A DNA stretch of 5,336 nt from Fidelibacterota bacterium (GTDB taxonomy: Bacteria > Fidelibacterota > Marinisomatia > Marinisomatales > UBA1611): the NCBI GenBank assembly GCA_002691785.1, contig NZIX01000091.1:10802-16137 (forward strand), given 5' to 3'. The notes beneath the pieces were generated by a model, which had not been told where the DNA came from, searched no databases, and saw only the letters and a list, made by a program, of their open reading frames with translations. Below are positions 1 through 5,336 of the stretch, piece after piece; within the stretch, counting starts at the first letter, position 1, and each line of letters starts with the position of its first letter. A program made the translations under genes and the position numbers.

Positions 1-276
1 TTTCAATCTAGGTTTGGCAGAGAAGAGTGGTTAAAGCCATATGTTGATGAAGAAATAATAAAATTCGCAAAAAATGGTGTAAAAAAATTACATATTATCT
101 CTCCTGGCTTTAGTGTGGATTGTTTAGAAACTCTTGAAGAAATTCAAATTCAGTATAAAGAATTGTTTATAGAAAATGGAGGAGAGGACCTTGTTTATAT
201 TCCCTGTTTGAATAGTAATGATGATCAAATAAATATGCTTCAATCTATTGTGAAGGAAAATATTTTGGGATGGTAA
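1..276 (+). CDS. hemH: Ferrochelatase, C-terminal part (5' end outside window)
   Basis: Frame 1 is open from the first base to a TAA at 274-276 and gives 91 residues. Ferrochelatase inserts Fe2+ into protoporphyrin IX to make protoheme, the last step of this pathway. The fragment opens with FQSRFGREEWLKPYVDE, which closely matches the FQSRFGREPWLMPYTDE block I recall from E. coli HemH. It continues with the SPGFSVDCLETLEEI block at residues 34-48. Glu43 in this block lines up with the conserved catalytic glutamate of the family (Glu343 in the human enzyme). The ending (YIPCLN...) is also typical. Only about the last quarter of a usual protein of 320-350 residues is present. The stop codon directly abuts the hemF start, so the two genes are surely in one operon. 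The promoter and the N-terminal domain lie to the left of the window. Confidence 0.95.
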   Translation, partial: FQSRFGREEWLKPYVDEEIIKFAKNGVKKLHIISPGFSVDCLETLEEIQIQYKELFIENGGEDLVYIPCLNSNDDQINMLQSIVKENILGW

Positions 277-1074
277 ATGAGAAATAAAGCAAAAAATTGG
301 TTTGAAGGCTTAAGAAATAATTTAGTGCAAATGATAGAAGATCATGATGGCGCTAAGTTTAAGGTAAAGCGTTGGAAACACTCTGGGAAAGGTGGTGGAA
401 CAATGAGTGTTATAAAAGGAAATGTTATTGAAAAAGGAGGTGTGAACATATCAACTGTTGCAGGAAAATTTTCTGAAAAAATGCAACAGCGCATTCCAGG
501 TGCTGATAAGGATCCTAGTTATTGGGCTACAGGCATTAGCGTAGTGTTGCATCCGGTAAATCCTAACGTTCCATCTATGCATTTTAACACTCGATACTTA
601 GTAACTCAAAAGCGTTGGTTTGGTGGTGGTATGGATATCACGCCATGCCTTGATTTCACATTAGAGACAGAAAAATTTCATGAAAATCTCAAACAAATGT
701 GTGAAAGGCATGATAGTACTTATTATCCAAAATATAAAAAGTGGTGTGACGAATATTTTTTTCTTAAACATAGGAATGAAGCAAGAGGAATTGGTGGAAT
801 TTTCTTTGATTACCTGAACAACGATGATTTTGAAAAAGATTTTAATTTTATTCATGATGTAGGAAGTTTTTTTCATAAATATGTAGATCAAATAATAATA
901 AAGAATAAAGATAAAAGTTGGACACAGGAAGAAAGGAAGCGTCAGCTAATTAAGAGGGGGAGGTATGTTGAATTTAATTTATTATATGATAGGGGTACAA
1001 AATTTGGATTGGAGACAGGTGGAAATACAGAAGCAATTCTAATGTCTCTTCCTCCTTTAGCAGAGTGGGAATGA
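277..1074 (+). CDS. hemF: Oxygen-dependent coproporphyrinogen III oxidase
   Basis: This enzyme decarboxylates two propionates of coproporphyrinogen III with O2, giving protoporphyrinogen IX in the cytosol. The 265 residues carry the family blocks in order: a GGGTMS loop near residues 39-44, GVNIS at 55-59, HPVNPNVPSMHFNTR at 92-106, WFGGGMDITP at 114-123, the YKKWCDEYFFLKHRNE block at 153-168, and RGRYVEFNLLYDRGTKFGL near the end. His92, His102, His135 and His165 match the spacing of the four conserved histidines of E. coli HemF (96, 106, 145, 175). The protein stops at LPPLAEWE and lacks the roughly 26-residue tail of E. coli HemF. Alphaproteobacterial proteins end here too, so this is a lineage trait rather than a truncation. 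The ATG follows the hemH stop with no gap, and GGGA at 267-270 can serve as ribosome binding site. Use of the O2-dependent enzyme suggests an aerobe. Confidence 0.96.
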   Translation: MRNKAKNWFEGLRNNLVQMIEDHDGAKFKVKRWKHSGKGGGTMSVIKGNVIEKGGVNISTVAGKFSEKMQQRIPGADKDPSYWATGISVVLHPVNPNVPSMHFNTRYLVTQKRWFGGGMDITPCLDFTLETEKFHENLKQMCERHDSTYYPKYKKWCDEYFFLKHRNEARGIGGIFFDYLNNDDFEKDFNFIHDVGSFFHKYVDQIIIKNKDKSWTQEERKRQLIKRGRYVEFNLLYDRGTKFGLETGGNTEAILMSLPPLAEWE

Positions 1075-1077
1075 CTA

Positions 1078-1512
1078 ATGGGTAATACTTATTTATGGGT
1101 AAAAATAATTCATATTGCTTTTGTAGTAGCCTGGATGGCTGTTTTATTATACTTACCTAGAATTTTCGTCTATCATGCTAATGTAAAAAACTTTAGTGAG
1201 ACATCCGATATCTTTAAACTAATGGAGAGGAGACTTTACTACTATATTGGACACCCTTCGGCATTGCTTGTTTGGGCTTCGGGTTTGTATATGGCTCATG
1301 CCTTAGGTTTATATGGTTGGCTTATAGCAAAATTTTTCCTTGTGATATTATTAACTTTATATCATATCAACCTTGGACGATACTTAGTAAAGTTTTCTCA
1401 AAATGATAATCAAAAAACATCCAAGTTTTTTAGGTTAATAAATGAAATACCTTTTTTAATCATGTTTGTAATTTTATTTTTTGTTGTTATCAAACCCGAA
1501 TTCAATTTTTAA
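1078..1512 (+). CDS. hemJ: HemJ-type protoporphyrinogen IX oxidase, membrane protein
   Basis: HemJ (older name UPF0093, CopD-like) oxidises protoporphyrinogen IX to protoporphyrin IX in the inner membrane, probably passing electrons to the quinone pool. The length of 144 residues is normal for the family. Visible family marks are Lys9/His12 in the first helix (WVKIIHIAFVVAW), the YLPRIFVYH block at residues 25-33, the GWLIAKFFLVILL stretch at 80-92 with a conserved lysine at 85, and the final NEIPFLIMF...VVIKP block at 122-140. His12 corresponds to the conserved N-terminal histidine reported to bind heme in HemJ. Hydrophobic stretches at about 6-30, 57-76, 81-98 and 123-139 fit four membrane helices. 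It starts 3 nt after the hemF stop with GGGA (1067-1070) as ribosome binding site. Its position between hemF and hemB, with hemH upstream, supports the assignment and supplies the step between HemF and HemH. Confidence 0.93.
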   Translation: MGNTYLWVKIIHIAFVVAWMAVLLYLPRIFVYHANVKNFSETSDIFKLMERRLYYYIGHPSALLVWASGLYMAHALGLYGWLIAKFFLVILLTLYHINLGRYLVKFSQNDNQKTSKFFRLINEIPFLIMFVILFFVVIKPEFNF

Positions 1513-1515
1513 GGA
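1511..1515 (+). promoter_or_regulatory. Ribosome binding site that sets the hemB start
   Basis: AAGGA begins inside the hemJ stop codon (TAA at 1510-1512) and lies 7 nt before the ATG at 1523. It is the clearest Shine-Dalgarno in the window. It favours the ATG at 1523 over the in-frame ATG at 1481, which lies inside hemJ. The overlap with the hemJ stop suggests translational coupling. Confidence 0.75.
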
Positions 1516-1522
1516 TAATGAT

Positions 1523-2521
1523 ATGAATTATAGTATTAAAAAATTCCCTTTTTCTCGTATGAGACGCTTAAGGATGAAACCTTTTATACGTAATATAGTT
1601 TCTGAGGCATCAATATCCTGCAATGATTTAATTTGGCCCGTATTTTTGGTGGAAGGGGAAAACCAGAACCAAAAGATTAAATCAATGCCATTTGTGTACC
1701 GGTATTCAATTGATAAGCTAATTAAGGAATTGGAAATTTTAGTGAAGTATGGTTTACAGGCTGTGGCTTTATTTCCTCAAATAGAAAAAGATTTAAAGGA
1801 TGAAAATGGAACCAACTCTTATGACCAAAATAATTTAGTATGCAGAGCAATCAAAGAAATTAAATCTTCTTATCCTGATTTGGGTATCATAGCTGATATT
1901 GCCTTGGATCCATATACGATACATGGACACGATGGCATTATAAAGGGTGGTAAAATAGCAAATGATGAAACTATAGAAGTATTAAAAAAACAAGCTATGG
2001 TCTTTTCTGAAGCTGGATGCGATATCTTAGCTCCTTCAGACATGATGGATGGAAGAGTGGGTTCTATTCGAAAAGAATTAGAGCAAAATGGAATGCACGA
2101 TACAGTAATTATGTCGTATGCAGCAAAGTATGCATCTTCATTTTATGGCCCTTTTCGAGATGCTATTAAGACACAAAAGTTGGATGAAATAAAAGATAAA
2201 AAAACATACCAAATGAATTCAGCCAATTCTGATGAGGCTATGCAAGAGATTGCATTGGACATAAAGGAGGGGGCTGATATGGTAATTATAAAACCTGGGA
2301 TGCCATATTTAGACATAGTTTATCGAACAAAACAAGAATTTAATATTCCAACATTTGCCTACCAGGTTTCTGGTGAATATTCAATGATTTTATCCCTTGC
2401 TGGTGAAAAAAGAAATAAAGATACAATTTTAGAAAGTATAATTTGTTTTAAAAGAGCCGGAGCAGACGGGATTTTATCATATTTTACTCCGTTTCTTTTA
2501 GAATCTTTGCAAATAAGTTGA
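1523..2521 (+). CDS. hemB: Delta-aminolevulinic acid dehydratase (porphobilinogen synthase), Asp-type metal site
   Basis: HemB condenses two 5-aminolevulinate molecules to porphobilinogen, the first common step of tetrapyrrole synthesis, in the cytosol. From ATG 1523 the protein has 332 residues, normal for the family. It begins with FPFSRMRRLR, the typical N-terminal arm, and continues with LIWPVFLVEG (36-45), ADIALDPYTIHGHDG (124-138), SYAAKYASSFYGPFRDA (198-214) and IIKPGMPYLDI (255-265). Lys202 and Lys257 are the expected Schiff-base lysines; their spacing of 55 equals that of Pseudomonas aeruginosa HemB (205/260). The three zinc cysteines of human and yeast enzymes are replaced by Ala127, Asp129 and Asp137, so this is the Mg-type enzyme seen in Pseudomonas and Bradyrhizobium, which does not depend on catalytic zinc. 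The in-frame ATG at 1481 would add 14 residues but lies inside hemJ and has no good ribosome binding site. The gene is fourth in the heme operon. Confidence 0.96.
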   Translation: MNYSIKKFPFSRMRRLRMKPFIRNIVSEASISCNDLIWPVFLVEGENQNQKIKSMPFVYRYSIDKLIKELEILVKYGLQAVALFPQIEKDLKDENGTNSYDQNNLVCRAIKEIKSSYPDLGIIADIALDPYTIHGHDGIIKGGKIANDETIEVLKKQAMVFSEAGCDILAPSDMMDGRVGSIRKELEQNGMHDTVIMSYAAKYASSFYGPFRDAIKTQKLDEIKDKKTYQMNSANSDEAMQEIALDIKEGADMVIIKPGMPYLDIVYRTKQEFNIPTFAYQVSGEYSMILSLAGEKRNKDTILESIICFKRAGADGILSYFTPFLLESLQIS

Positions 2522-2543
2522 ATTTCATTAAAATGGTTTTGTA

Positions 2544-2969
2544 GTGAAGTATTCTTGTTTGGTATTATTTTTATTATTGACATCTTGTGGAACAAAACCA
2601 AAGATAGATGAAAGAGCATTGCTTCAGCAGAAGCTAGAAGCATTTGAATTCTTAAGCATATATCATCATCAATTACACATAATGATAGGAGAGGAAGAGG
2701 GTGATATAAATAGAGCGTATAAAGAGTTTTACGATGCAGTTATAAATTTCGATAATATTGAACTACTTCCTGTAAAAAAATCCATAGGTAGAATTGATCC
2801 CAATAATCTGAACCAAAATGATGAGGGTGTTAAAAGATTAGATTATCTAGTTGATTACTATCAATCGGGATTATCCATGCAAATTGAGGCTATTTTTCGG
2901 GGATATGGGCATCTAGAAATTTTAGATTTTAAAAATGCCATGGATACCTATGATAAAATCAAAAAATAG
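2544..2969 (+). CDS. Small predicted lipoprotein of unknown function
   Basis: I do not recognise this family. The 141-residue product starts with a lipoprotein signal: Lys2, a hydrophobic core at residues 4-12, and a lipobox L12-T13-S14 before Cys15, where signal peptidase II would cut and lipid be attached. The residue after Cys15 is Gly, not Asp, so transport to the outer membrane is the default expectation if the organism has a Lol system. The mature part of about 127 residues is hydrophilic, charged and looks mostly helical, with no repeat or catalytic motif I can name. The start must be GTG at 2544 or a later non-ATG codon, because an in-frame TAA at 2529-2531 blocks any upstream ATG; no strong ribosome binding site is seen. 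It lies 22 nt after hemB on the same strand, so it is probably the last gene of the heme operon. It ends Lys-Lys-stop in a sequence that is repeated after the TetR gene. Confidence 0.72.
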   Translation: MKYSCLVLFLLLTSCGTKPKIDERALLQQKLEAFEFLSIYHHQLHIMIGEEEGDINRAYKEFYDAVINFDNIELLPVKKSIGRIDPNNLNQNDEGVKRLDYLVDYYQSGLSMQIEAIFRGYGHLEILDFKNAMDTYDKIKK

Positions 2970-2983
2970 CTTTTTAATTTTTT
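2961..2983 (+). terminator. Possible weak terminator at the end of the heme operon
   Basis: The last two lysine codons and the TAG form an A-tract, followed by TAGC and then TTTTT; A(2962-2966) can pair with T(2971-2975) around the loop. A second T-tract follows at 2978-2983. The stem has no G-C pairs, so a stable hairpin is doubtful. The position is right: the ferritin-like gene converges and ends only 12 nt further on. The same 18 bases (2960-2977) recur at 4151-4168 behind the other + strand gene that faces a convergent neighbour. Confidence 0.35.
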
Positions 2984-3407
2984 AAAAGTTATCTCTCAGC
3001 ATTTTTTTCAATTCTGCTTCGTGCATTTCCTCTGCTGCAATTTGTGTACGAGCAAATTCTTCTAACATAATTGAACTATCTTTAACTGAATGAAGAAGCT
3101 CATAATAAGCTTTAATTGCTGTCCTTTCATGATCTAAGCATTCATTGAGGATATCTTCTGTAGAATGTTTATGAGTTTCTAGAAGATCACTTATTTTTAA
3201 AGTAGGATGCTCACCTAGACTAGTGATATGTTCTCCAACTGCTTCTGCATGGGTAAGAGATTCTTGTGCTTGTGATCGGAGCCATTCTACGATGGATAAA
3301 CGATAAGGTCCCTGTACCATAAATGCATAGTGAGTATATTTTACAACTCCAGCTAGCTCTAATTCTAAAATTTTATTAAGCGAAGTAACTACTTTTTCGT
3401 CTTTCAT
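2982..3407 (-). CDS. Bacterioferritin-like (ferritin-superfamily) protein
   Basis: The 141 residues fit a four-helix ferritin-like bundle of the bacterioferritin type, which would bind a di-iron centre, oxidise Fe2+ and perhaps store iron. Candidate metal ligands lie on each helix: Glu17 (LELELAGVVKYTHY), Glu49 and His53 (QESLTHAEAVGEH), Glu94 (CLDHERTAIKAYYELL), and Glu126 or Glu127 with His129 (AAEEMHEAELKKML). Compared with E. coli Bfr, the second-helix glutamate is one place early (Ser50 sits where Glu51 would be), and the heme-binding Met52 is replaced by Leu51, so a Bfr-type heme is not expected. I recall alphaproteobacterial relatives with the same ESLxH pattern, so this is probably a subfamily rather than a broken protein. 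The length is slightly short for Bfr (about 158). The start has AAGG at 3417-3420 (minus strand), 9 nt before the ATG. It converges on the heme operon and diverges from the TetR gene. Whether it forms a storage shell is open. Confidence 0.85.
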   Translation of the reverse strand: MKDEKVVTSLNKILELELAGVVKYTHYAFMVQGPYRLSIVEWLRSQAQESLTHAEAVGEHITSLGEHPTLKISDLLETHKHSTEDILNECLDHERTAIKAYYELLHSVKDSSIMLEEFARTQIAAEEMHEAELKKMLRDNF

Positions 3408-3560
3408 TTTTTTATACCTTGTTTATAATTACAAATGAAAGTTAAATGATTTTTCTACTTATTTATAAGTTTAAATCAATAAAAGATAATTCTAAACACG
3501 TTGTTAAATAATCTTCTGTAGTCTAATTTTCGACTATTAATTCGATAAATATTTATTAGA
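3408..3560. promoter_or_regulatory. Divergent promoter region between the ferritin-like and tetR genes
   Basis: These 153 very AT-rich bases separate two genes that point away from each other, so both promoters should lie here. A TTGTTA at 3501-3506 on the + strand could be a -35 element for the regulator, but no good -10 follows at 17 nt. Several TATAAA-like strings exist on the minus strand (at 3422-3427 and 3462-3467), without a matching -35. I therefore do not fix a start site. Short inverted repeats are listed separately. Confidence 0.6.
3526..3550. promoter_or_regulatory. Imperfect inverted repeat, candidate operator for the TetR protein
   Basis: ATTTTCGA (3526-3533) and TCGATAAAT (3542-3550) form an imperfect palindrome with an 8-nt centre: TCGA at 3530-3533 and 3542-3545, flanked by ATTT and AAAT. 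Overlapping it is TAGTC (3519-3523) with GACTA (3532-3536), also 8 nt apart. The site ends 10 nt before the tetR start, where an autorepressor would be expected to bind. In such AT-rich DNA short repeats also arise by chance, and no protein-DNA match can be inferred from sequence alone. Confidence 0.3.
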
Positions 3561-4160
3561 ATGCCACAATCTCAACGACAATTAGAAGAAAGACAAATGA
3601 GGAAGGAACGGATTTTATCTGGGGCTCTTCAAGTTTTTAAGAAAAATGGTATAGATGGCGCTACTATGGATGAAATTGCAAATGCATCTGGTTTTGGAAA
3701 GGCAACTTTATATTATTATTTTAAATCAAAAGAAGATGTATTGACTGCAATTTTATTGGATGGATGGTTAAAGATTTGGGAGTCTCTTGAGCCCGTTATC
3801 GGAGAACAAAAATCACCAAGGAAAACATTTATAAATGTTTTAATAAAGATTGCTGAGAATGCGCAAAACAGGCCAGGACTATTTGAATTTTTATTCAATG
3901 TTCCAAAAGTTGTCAAAATTGAAAATCAGCCATGGAAAGAGTATCAAGAGAGATTATATAGTGTTATAAAAGGTTTACTTGAAGATGGTGTGAAGTCTGG
4001 CGAGTTTCCCAATGTGAATCCAAATCACATGTTTAAGGCGCTGGGAGGCCTTTTTATGGGTTTAGTATTCATGGGGGATCGAGAAGAACCTGTTACTGAC
4101 AAAGACGTTGAGAAACTTTTAAATCAACTTATAACTGACCCTACCATTTCCAAAAAATAG
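3561..4160 (+). CDS. TetR/AcrR-family transcriptional regulator
   Basis: This is a 199-residue one-component DNA-binding regulator, usual length for the family. The N-terminal TetR domain spans about residues 15-62: RKERILSGALQVFKKNGIDG (first helix and turn), ATMDEIANASGFGKATLYYYF (helix-turn-helix, ending in the hallmark TLYYYF at 49-54) and KSKEDVL. The rest (about 65-195) is the variable helical ligand-binding and dimer domain; its ligand cannot be read from sequence. The ATG at 3561 has no clear Shine-Dalgarno. Met13 (ATG at 3597) is an alternative start that would keep the whole DNA-binding domain, so the first 12 polar residues are uncertain. It is divergent from the ferritin-like gene and convergent with the amidohydrolase. 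TetR proteins often repress themselves and a divergent neighbour, so the ferritin-like gene is the first target to consider, as inference only. Confidence 0.92.
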   Translation: MPQSQRQLEERQMRKERILSGALQVFKKNGIDGATMDEIANASGFGKATLYYYFKSKEDVLTAILLDGWLKIWESLEPVIGEQKSPRKTFINVLIKIAENAQNRPGLFEFLFNVPKVVKIENQPWKEYQERLYSVIKGLLEDGVKSGEFPNVNPNHMFKALGGLFMGLVFMGDREEPVTDKDVEKLLNQLITDPTISKK

Positions 4161-4168
4161 CTTTTTAA
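4151..4168 (+). repeat. Second copy of an 18-nt sequence spanning a stop codon (first copy 2960-2977)
   Basis: CAAAAAATAGCTTTTTAA occurs exactly at 2960-2977 and at 4151-4168. In both places it encodes the final Lys-Lys-stop of a + strand gene that faces a convergent gene. The A-tract and T-tract flanking TAGC could pair weakly, so it may act in transcription termination or 3' end formation. Two lysine codons plus low complexity make chance or convergence possible. Confidence 0.4.
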
Positions 4169-4171
4169 GAC

Positions 4172-4207
4172 TAGAAACTTATCAGCATAATCTTAATAAG
4201 TTTTCTA
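4172..4207. terminator. Hairpin between convergent genes, possible bidirectional terminator
   Basis: TAGAAACTTAT (4172-4182) pairs with ATAAGTTTTCTA (4196-4207) with one bulged base and a 13-nt loop. It fills most of the 54-nt gap between the ends of the tetR and amidohydrolase genes, where termination from both sides is needed. The stem holds only two G-C pairs and there is no clear T-run after it on either strand, so it is a weak or Rho-assisted candidate. Confidence 0.4.
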
Positions 4208-4214
4208 AATGAAA

Positions 4215-5336
4215 TTAATCTGAAAGTTTTCCTAGTCGTCTATATTTTTCTTTATATTTGTTCCAAAGATTTTTTTGACGATCTGATAAATCGATTTCTC
4301 TTCCTTGAATGTAAGCTTTAATGGGATGATTTGATTGTGTTAGAGGTTCGTTATCGGAAATAAAAAATGTAGCATCTTTTCCAAGATCTAAAGATCCAAT
4401 CTGTTCATCAACACCTAGTATTTCAGCAGCAGATAGAGTGATCGCTCGAAGTGCTTGATCTTTTGTTAATCCCCATGAAGCTGCTCTCATAGCTTCATCT
4501 GGTAATGTCCTTACATGTCCATCCATAGGGTAGCCAGGATCTAAGGATATACAAAAATGCACTCCTGCTTTTTGTAGCATTGCAGGAACTTTATATGGAG
4601 TATGAACTGGTTCAAATCTACGTCTTGGTGTATTTTGCACGCCTAGTAGTATCACTGGGATATTTTTCTCCACAAGAATTTCAGATATTCTCCATGCGTC
4701 TCCTCCGCCAACGATTACAATATTAAGGTCATGTTTCGTAGACCATTTTACAGCAGCTTCAATTTGTCTAACATTGTTTGCCTTAATGTGAATGGGTTCT
4801 TTGAAAACTATAAATGGGATCATGGATTCTAGTCTTAGATCAGATTTTTGTTTATGCTCTGCTTTTCTTTCTTTGGCATTTTTCCTATGGTGGTAGGCTC
4901 GAACATCCCTGACTAGTAAATTCATCTCTCTGACAGCTTTATTATATCCTTCTCTCTGTTCCTTCTCTTTTTTCTTTGCATCTTTTCTAAAGTTAAATCG
5001 CATAGATGGCCAATTTATATTTAAAGCGCTGGGATGTTTAAGCGTTGCATCTTCCCATGTCCATCCATCCATATACATCACAGAAGATTGCCCTGCAATT
5101 CTTCCAGAGGTAGGTGCTGAATTAACAGTTAATACGCCATTGGATCTTGTAACTGGTATTAAGTCGGAGTCTGGGTTGTAAGCTACGTTTGCTCTTACAT
5201 TTGGATTGATTTCACCTATTTCAGAGTGGTCATTTGTTTGCTTTACCGCTGATATTTCTGTGAGACCGATTCTTGTATAACCAGCAATAAAACCAGGGAT
5301 TACATGTTTCCCATAAATATCAAGTACATCTGTTTC
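4215..5336 (-). CDS. Amidohydrolase-family protein, C-terminal part, with atypical metal site (5' end outside window)
   Basis: The minus-strand frame is open from the right edge to TAA at 4215-4217, giving 373 residues without the N-terminus. A start at 5081 (GTG) would cut into the domain, since clear family sequence lies upstream. Order: YGKHVIPGFIAGYTRIGL (8-25) is the usual '(G)K.V.PG(F/L)ID.H.H.G' block; GRIAGQSSVMYMDGWTWED (78-96) follows. Then comes a very charged segment (about 115-167, Lys/Glu/Arg rich), IVIVGGGDAW (206-215), RTLPDEAMRAASWGLT (276-291), AITLSAAEILGVDE (298-311) and IGSLDLGKDATFFI (313-326), the usual imidazolonepropionase-like ending. The HxH metal pair of strand one is Tyr20-x-Arg22 here, and the GGHEA-type histidine appears as Asp213. 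I recall proteobacterial relatives with a similar VAGFT-LGL block, so this is likely a distinct subfamily. The substrate is unknown, and hydrolase activity should not be assumed. Relatives are often exported, but the signal region is outside the window. Confidence 0.85.
   Translation of the reverse strand, partial: ETDVLDIYGKHVIPGFIAGYTRIGLTEISAVKQTNDHSEIGEINPNVRANVAYNPDSDLIPVTRSNGVLTVNSAPTSGRIAGQSSVMYMDGWTWEDATLKHPSALNINWPSMRFNFRKDAKKKEKEQREGYNKAVREMNLLVRDVRAYHHRKNAKERKAEHKQKSDLRLESMIPFIVFKEPIHIKANNVRQIEAAVKWSTKHDLNIVIVGGGDAWRISEILVEKNIPVILLGVQNTPRRRFEPVHTPYKVPAMLQKAGVHFCISLDPGYPMDGHVRTLPDEAMRAASWGLTKDQALRAITLSAAEILGVDEQIGSLDLGKDATFFISDNEPLTQSNHPIKAYIQGREIDLSDRQKNLWNKYKEKYRRLGKLSD

Noticed and set aside
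661..891. 76-codon open frame on the minus strand inside hemF
   Set aside because: It is antisense to a strongly conserved part of HemF, and its Ile/Phe/Lys-rich product reflects AT-rich complementary codons. No family is recognised.
277..1074. HemF as C-terminally truncated
   Set aside because: It lacks the tail of E. coli HemF, but the rickettsial and other alphaproteobacterial proteins end at the same place, so it is full length for its lineage.
1481..1522. Extended hemB start at ATG 1481 (14 extra residues)
   Set aside because: It lies inside hemJ and lacks a good ribosome binding site. ATG 1523 has AAGGA 7 nt upstream and gives the normal HemB N-terminus.
2359..2643. 94-codon open frame on the minus strand across the hemB end and lipoprotein start
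   Set aside because: It overlaps the conserved HemB C-terminus and the lipoprotein signal sequence and shows no recognisable motif.
2984..3407. Rubrerythrin or Dps identity for the ferritin-like gene
   Set aside because: There is no rubredoxin-like Cys-x-x-Cys domain, and the ligand pattern lies on all four helices as in bacterioferritin rather than at a Dps-type subunit interface.
3716..3916. 66-codon open frame on the minus strand inside the tetR gene
   Set aside because: It lies antisense within an intact TetR coding sequence, with no motif and no ribosome binding site evidence.
4215..5081. Complete 288-residue amidohydrolase starting at 5081
   Set aside because: The frame is open to the window edge and the upstream part encodes the family's PGFI block, so the gene is a longer one cut by the window.

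Overview
This window looks like a piece of a low-G+C bacterial chromosome (roughly one third G+C, by eye), most likely from an alphaproteobacterium. The best lineage clue is HemF: it ends just after the LPPLAEW motif and lacks the C-terminal tail of gammaproteobacterial HemF, and its internal motifs (MHFNTRY, YYPKYKKWCDEYFFLKHR) resemble the alphaproteobacterial and rickettsial type as I remember it. Genes are tightly packed and intergenic gaps are short, as in a compact genome. I cannot name a species.

Positions 1-2969 (+ strand) hold a heme-biosynthesis operon: the 3' end of hemH (ferrochelatase), hemF (oxygen-dependent coproporphyrinogen III oxidase), hemJ (membrane protoporphyrinogen IX oxidase) and hemB (porphobilinogen synthase), then a small unrecognised lipoprotein gene. 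Gaps are 0, 3, 10 and 22 nt, so the genes are probably co-transcribed from a promoter left of the window. HemF, HemJ and HemH carry out the last three steps from coproporphyrinogen III to protoheme. HemB acts near the start of the pathway.

Positions 2982-3407 (- strand) encode a bacterioferritin-like four-helix-bundle protein, convergent with the heme operon. A 153-nt AT-rich gap (3408-3560) separates it from a divergent TetR-family regulator (3561-4160, + strand). The gap carries small inverted repeats that could be operators. The pairing of heme synthesis with a probable iron-storage protein fits an iron/heme theme, but the role of the TetR protein is unknown.

Positions 4215-5336 (- strand) encode the C-terminal 373 residues of an amidohydrolase-fold protein that runs off the right edge. 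It keeps the fold's end motifs but lacks the usual HxH metal pair at the first strand. This is the most unusual protein feature here.

I see no tRNA, rRNA, CRISPR array, insertion sequence or phage gene. I do not see a convincing undescribed multi-gene system. The best leads are the lipoprotein in the heme operon, the metal-site-poor amidohydrolase, and an 18-nt sequence repeated exactly at two gene ends.
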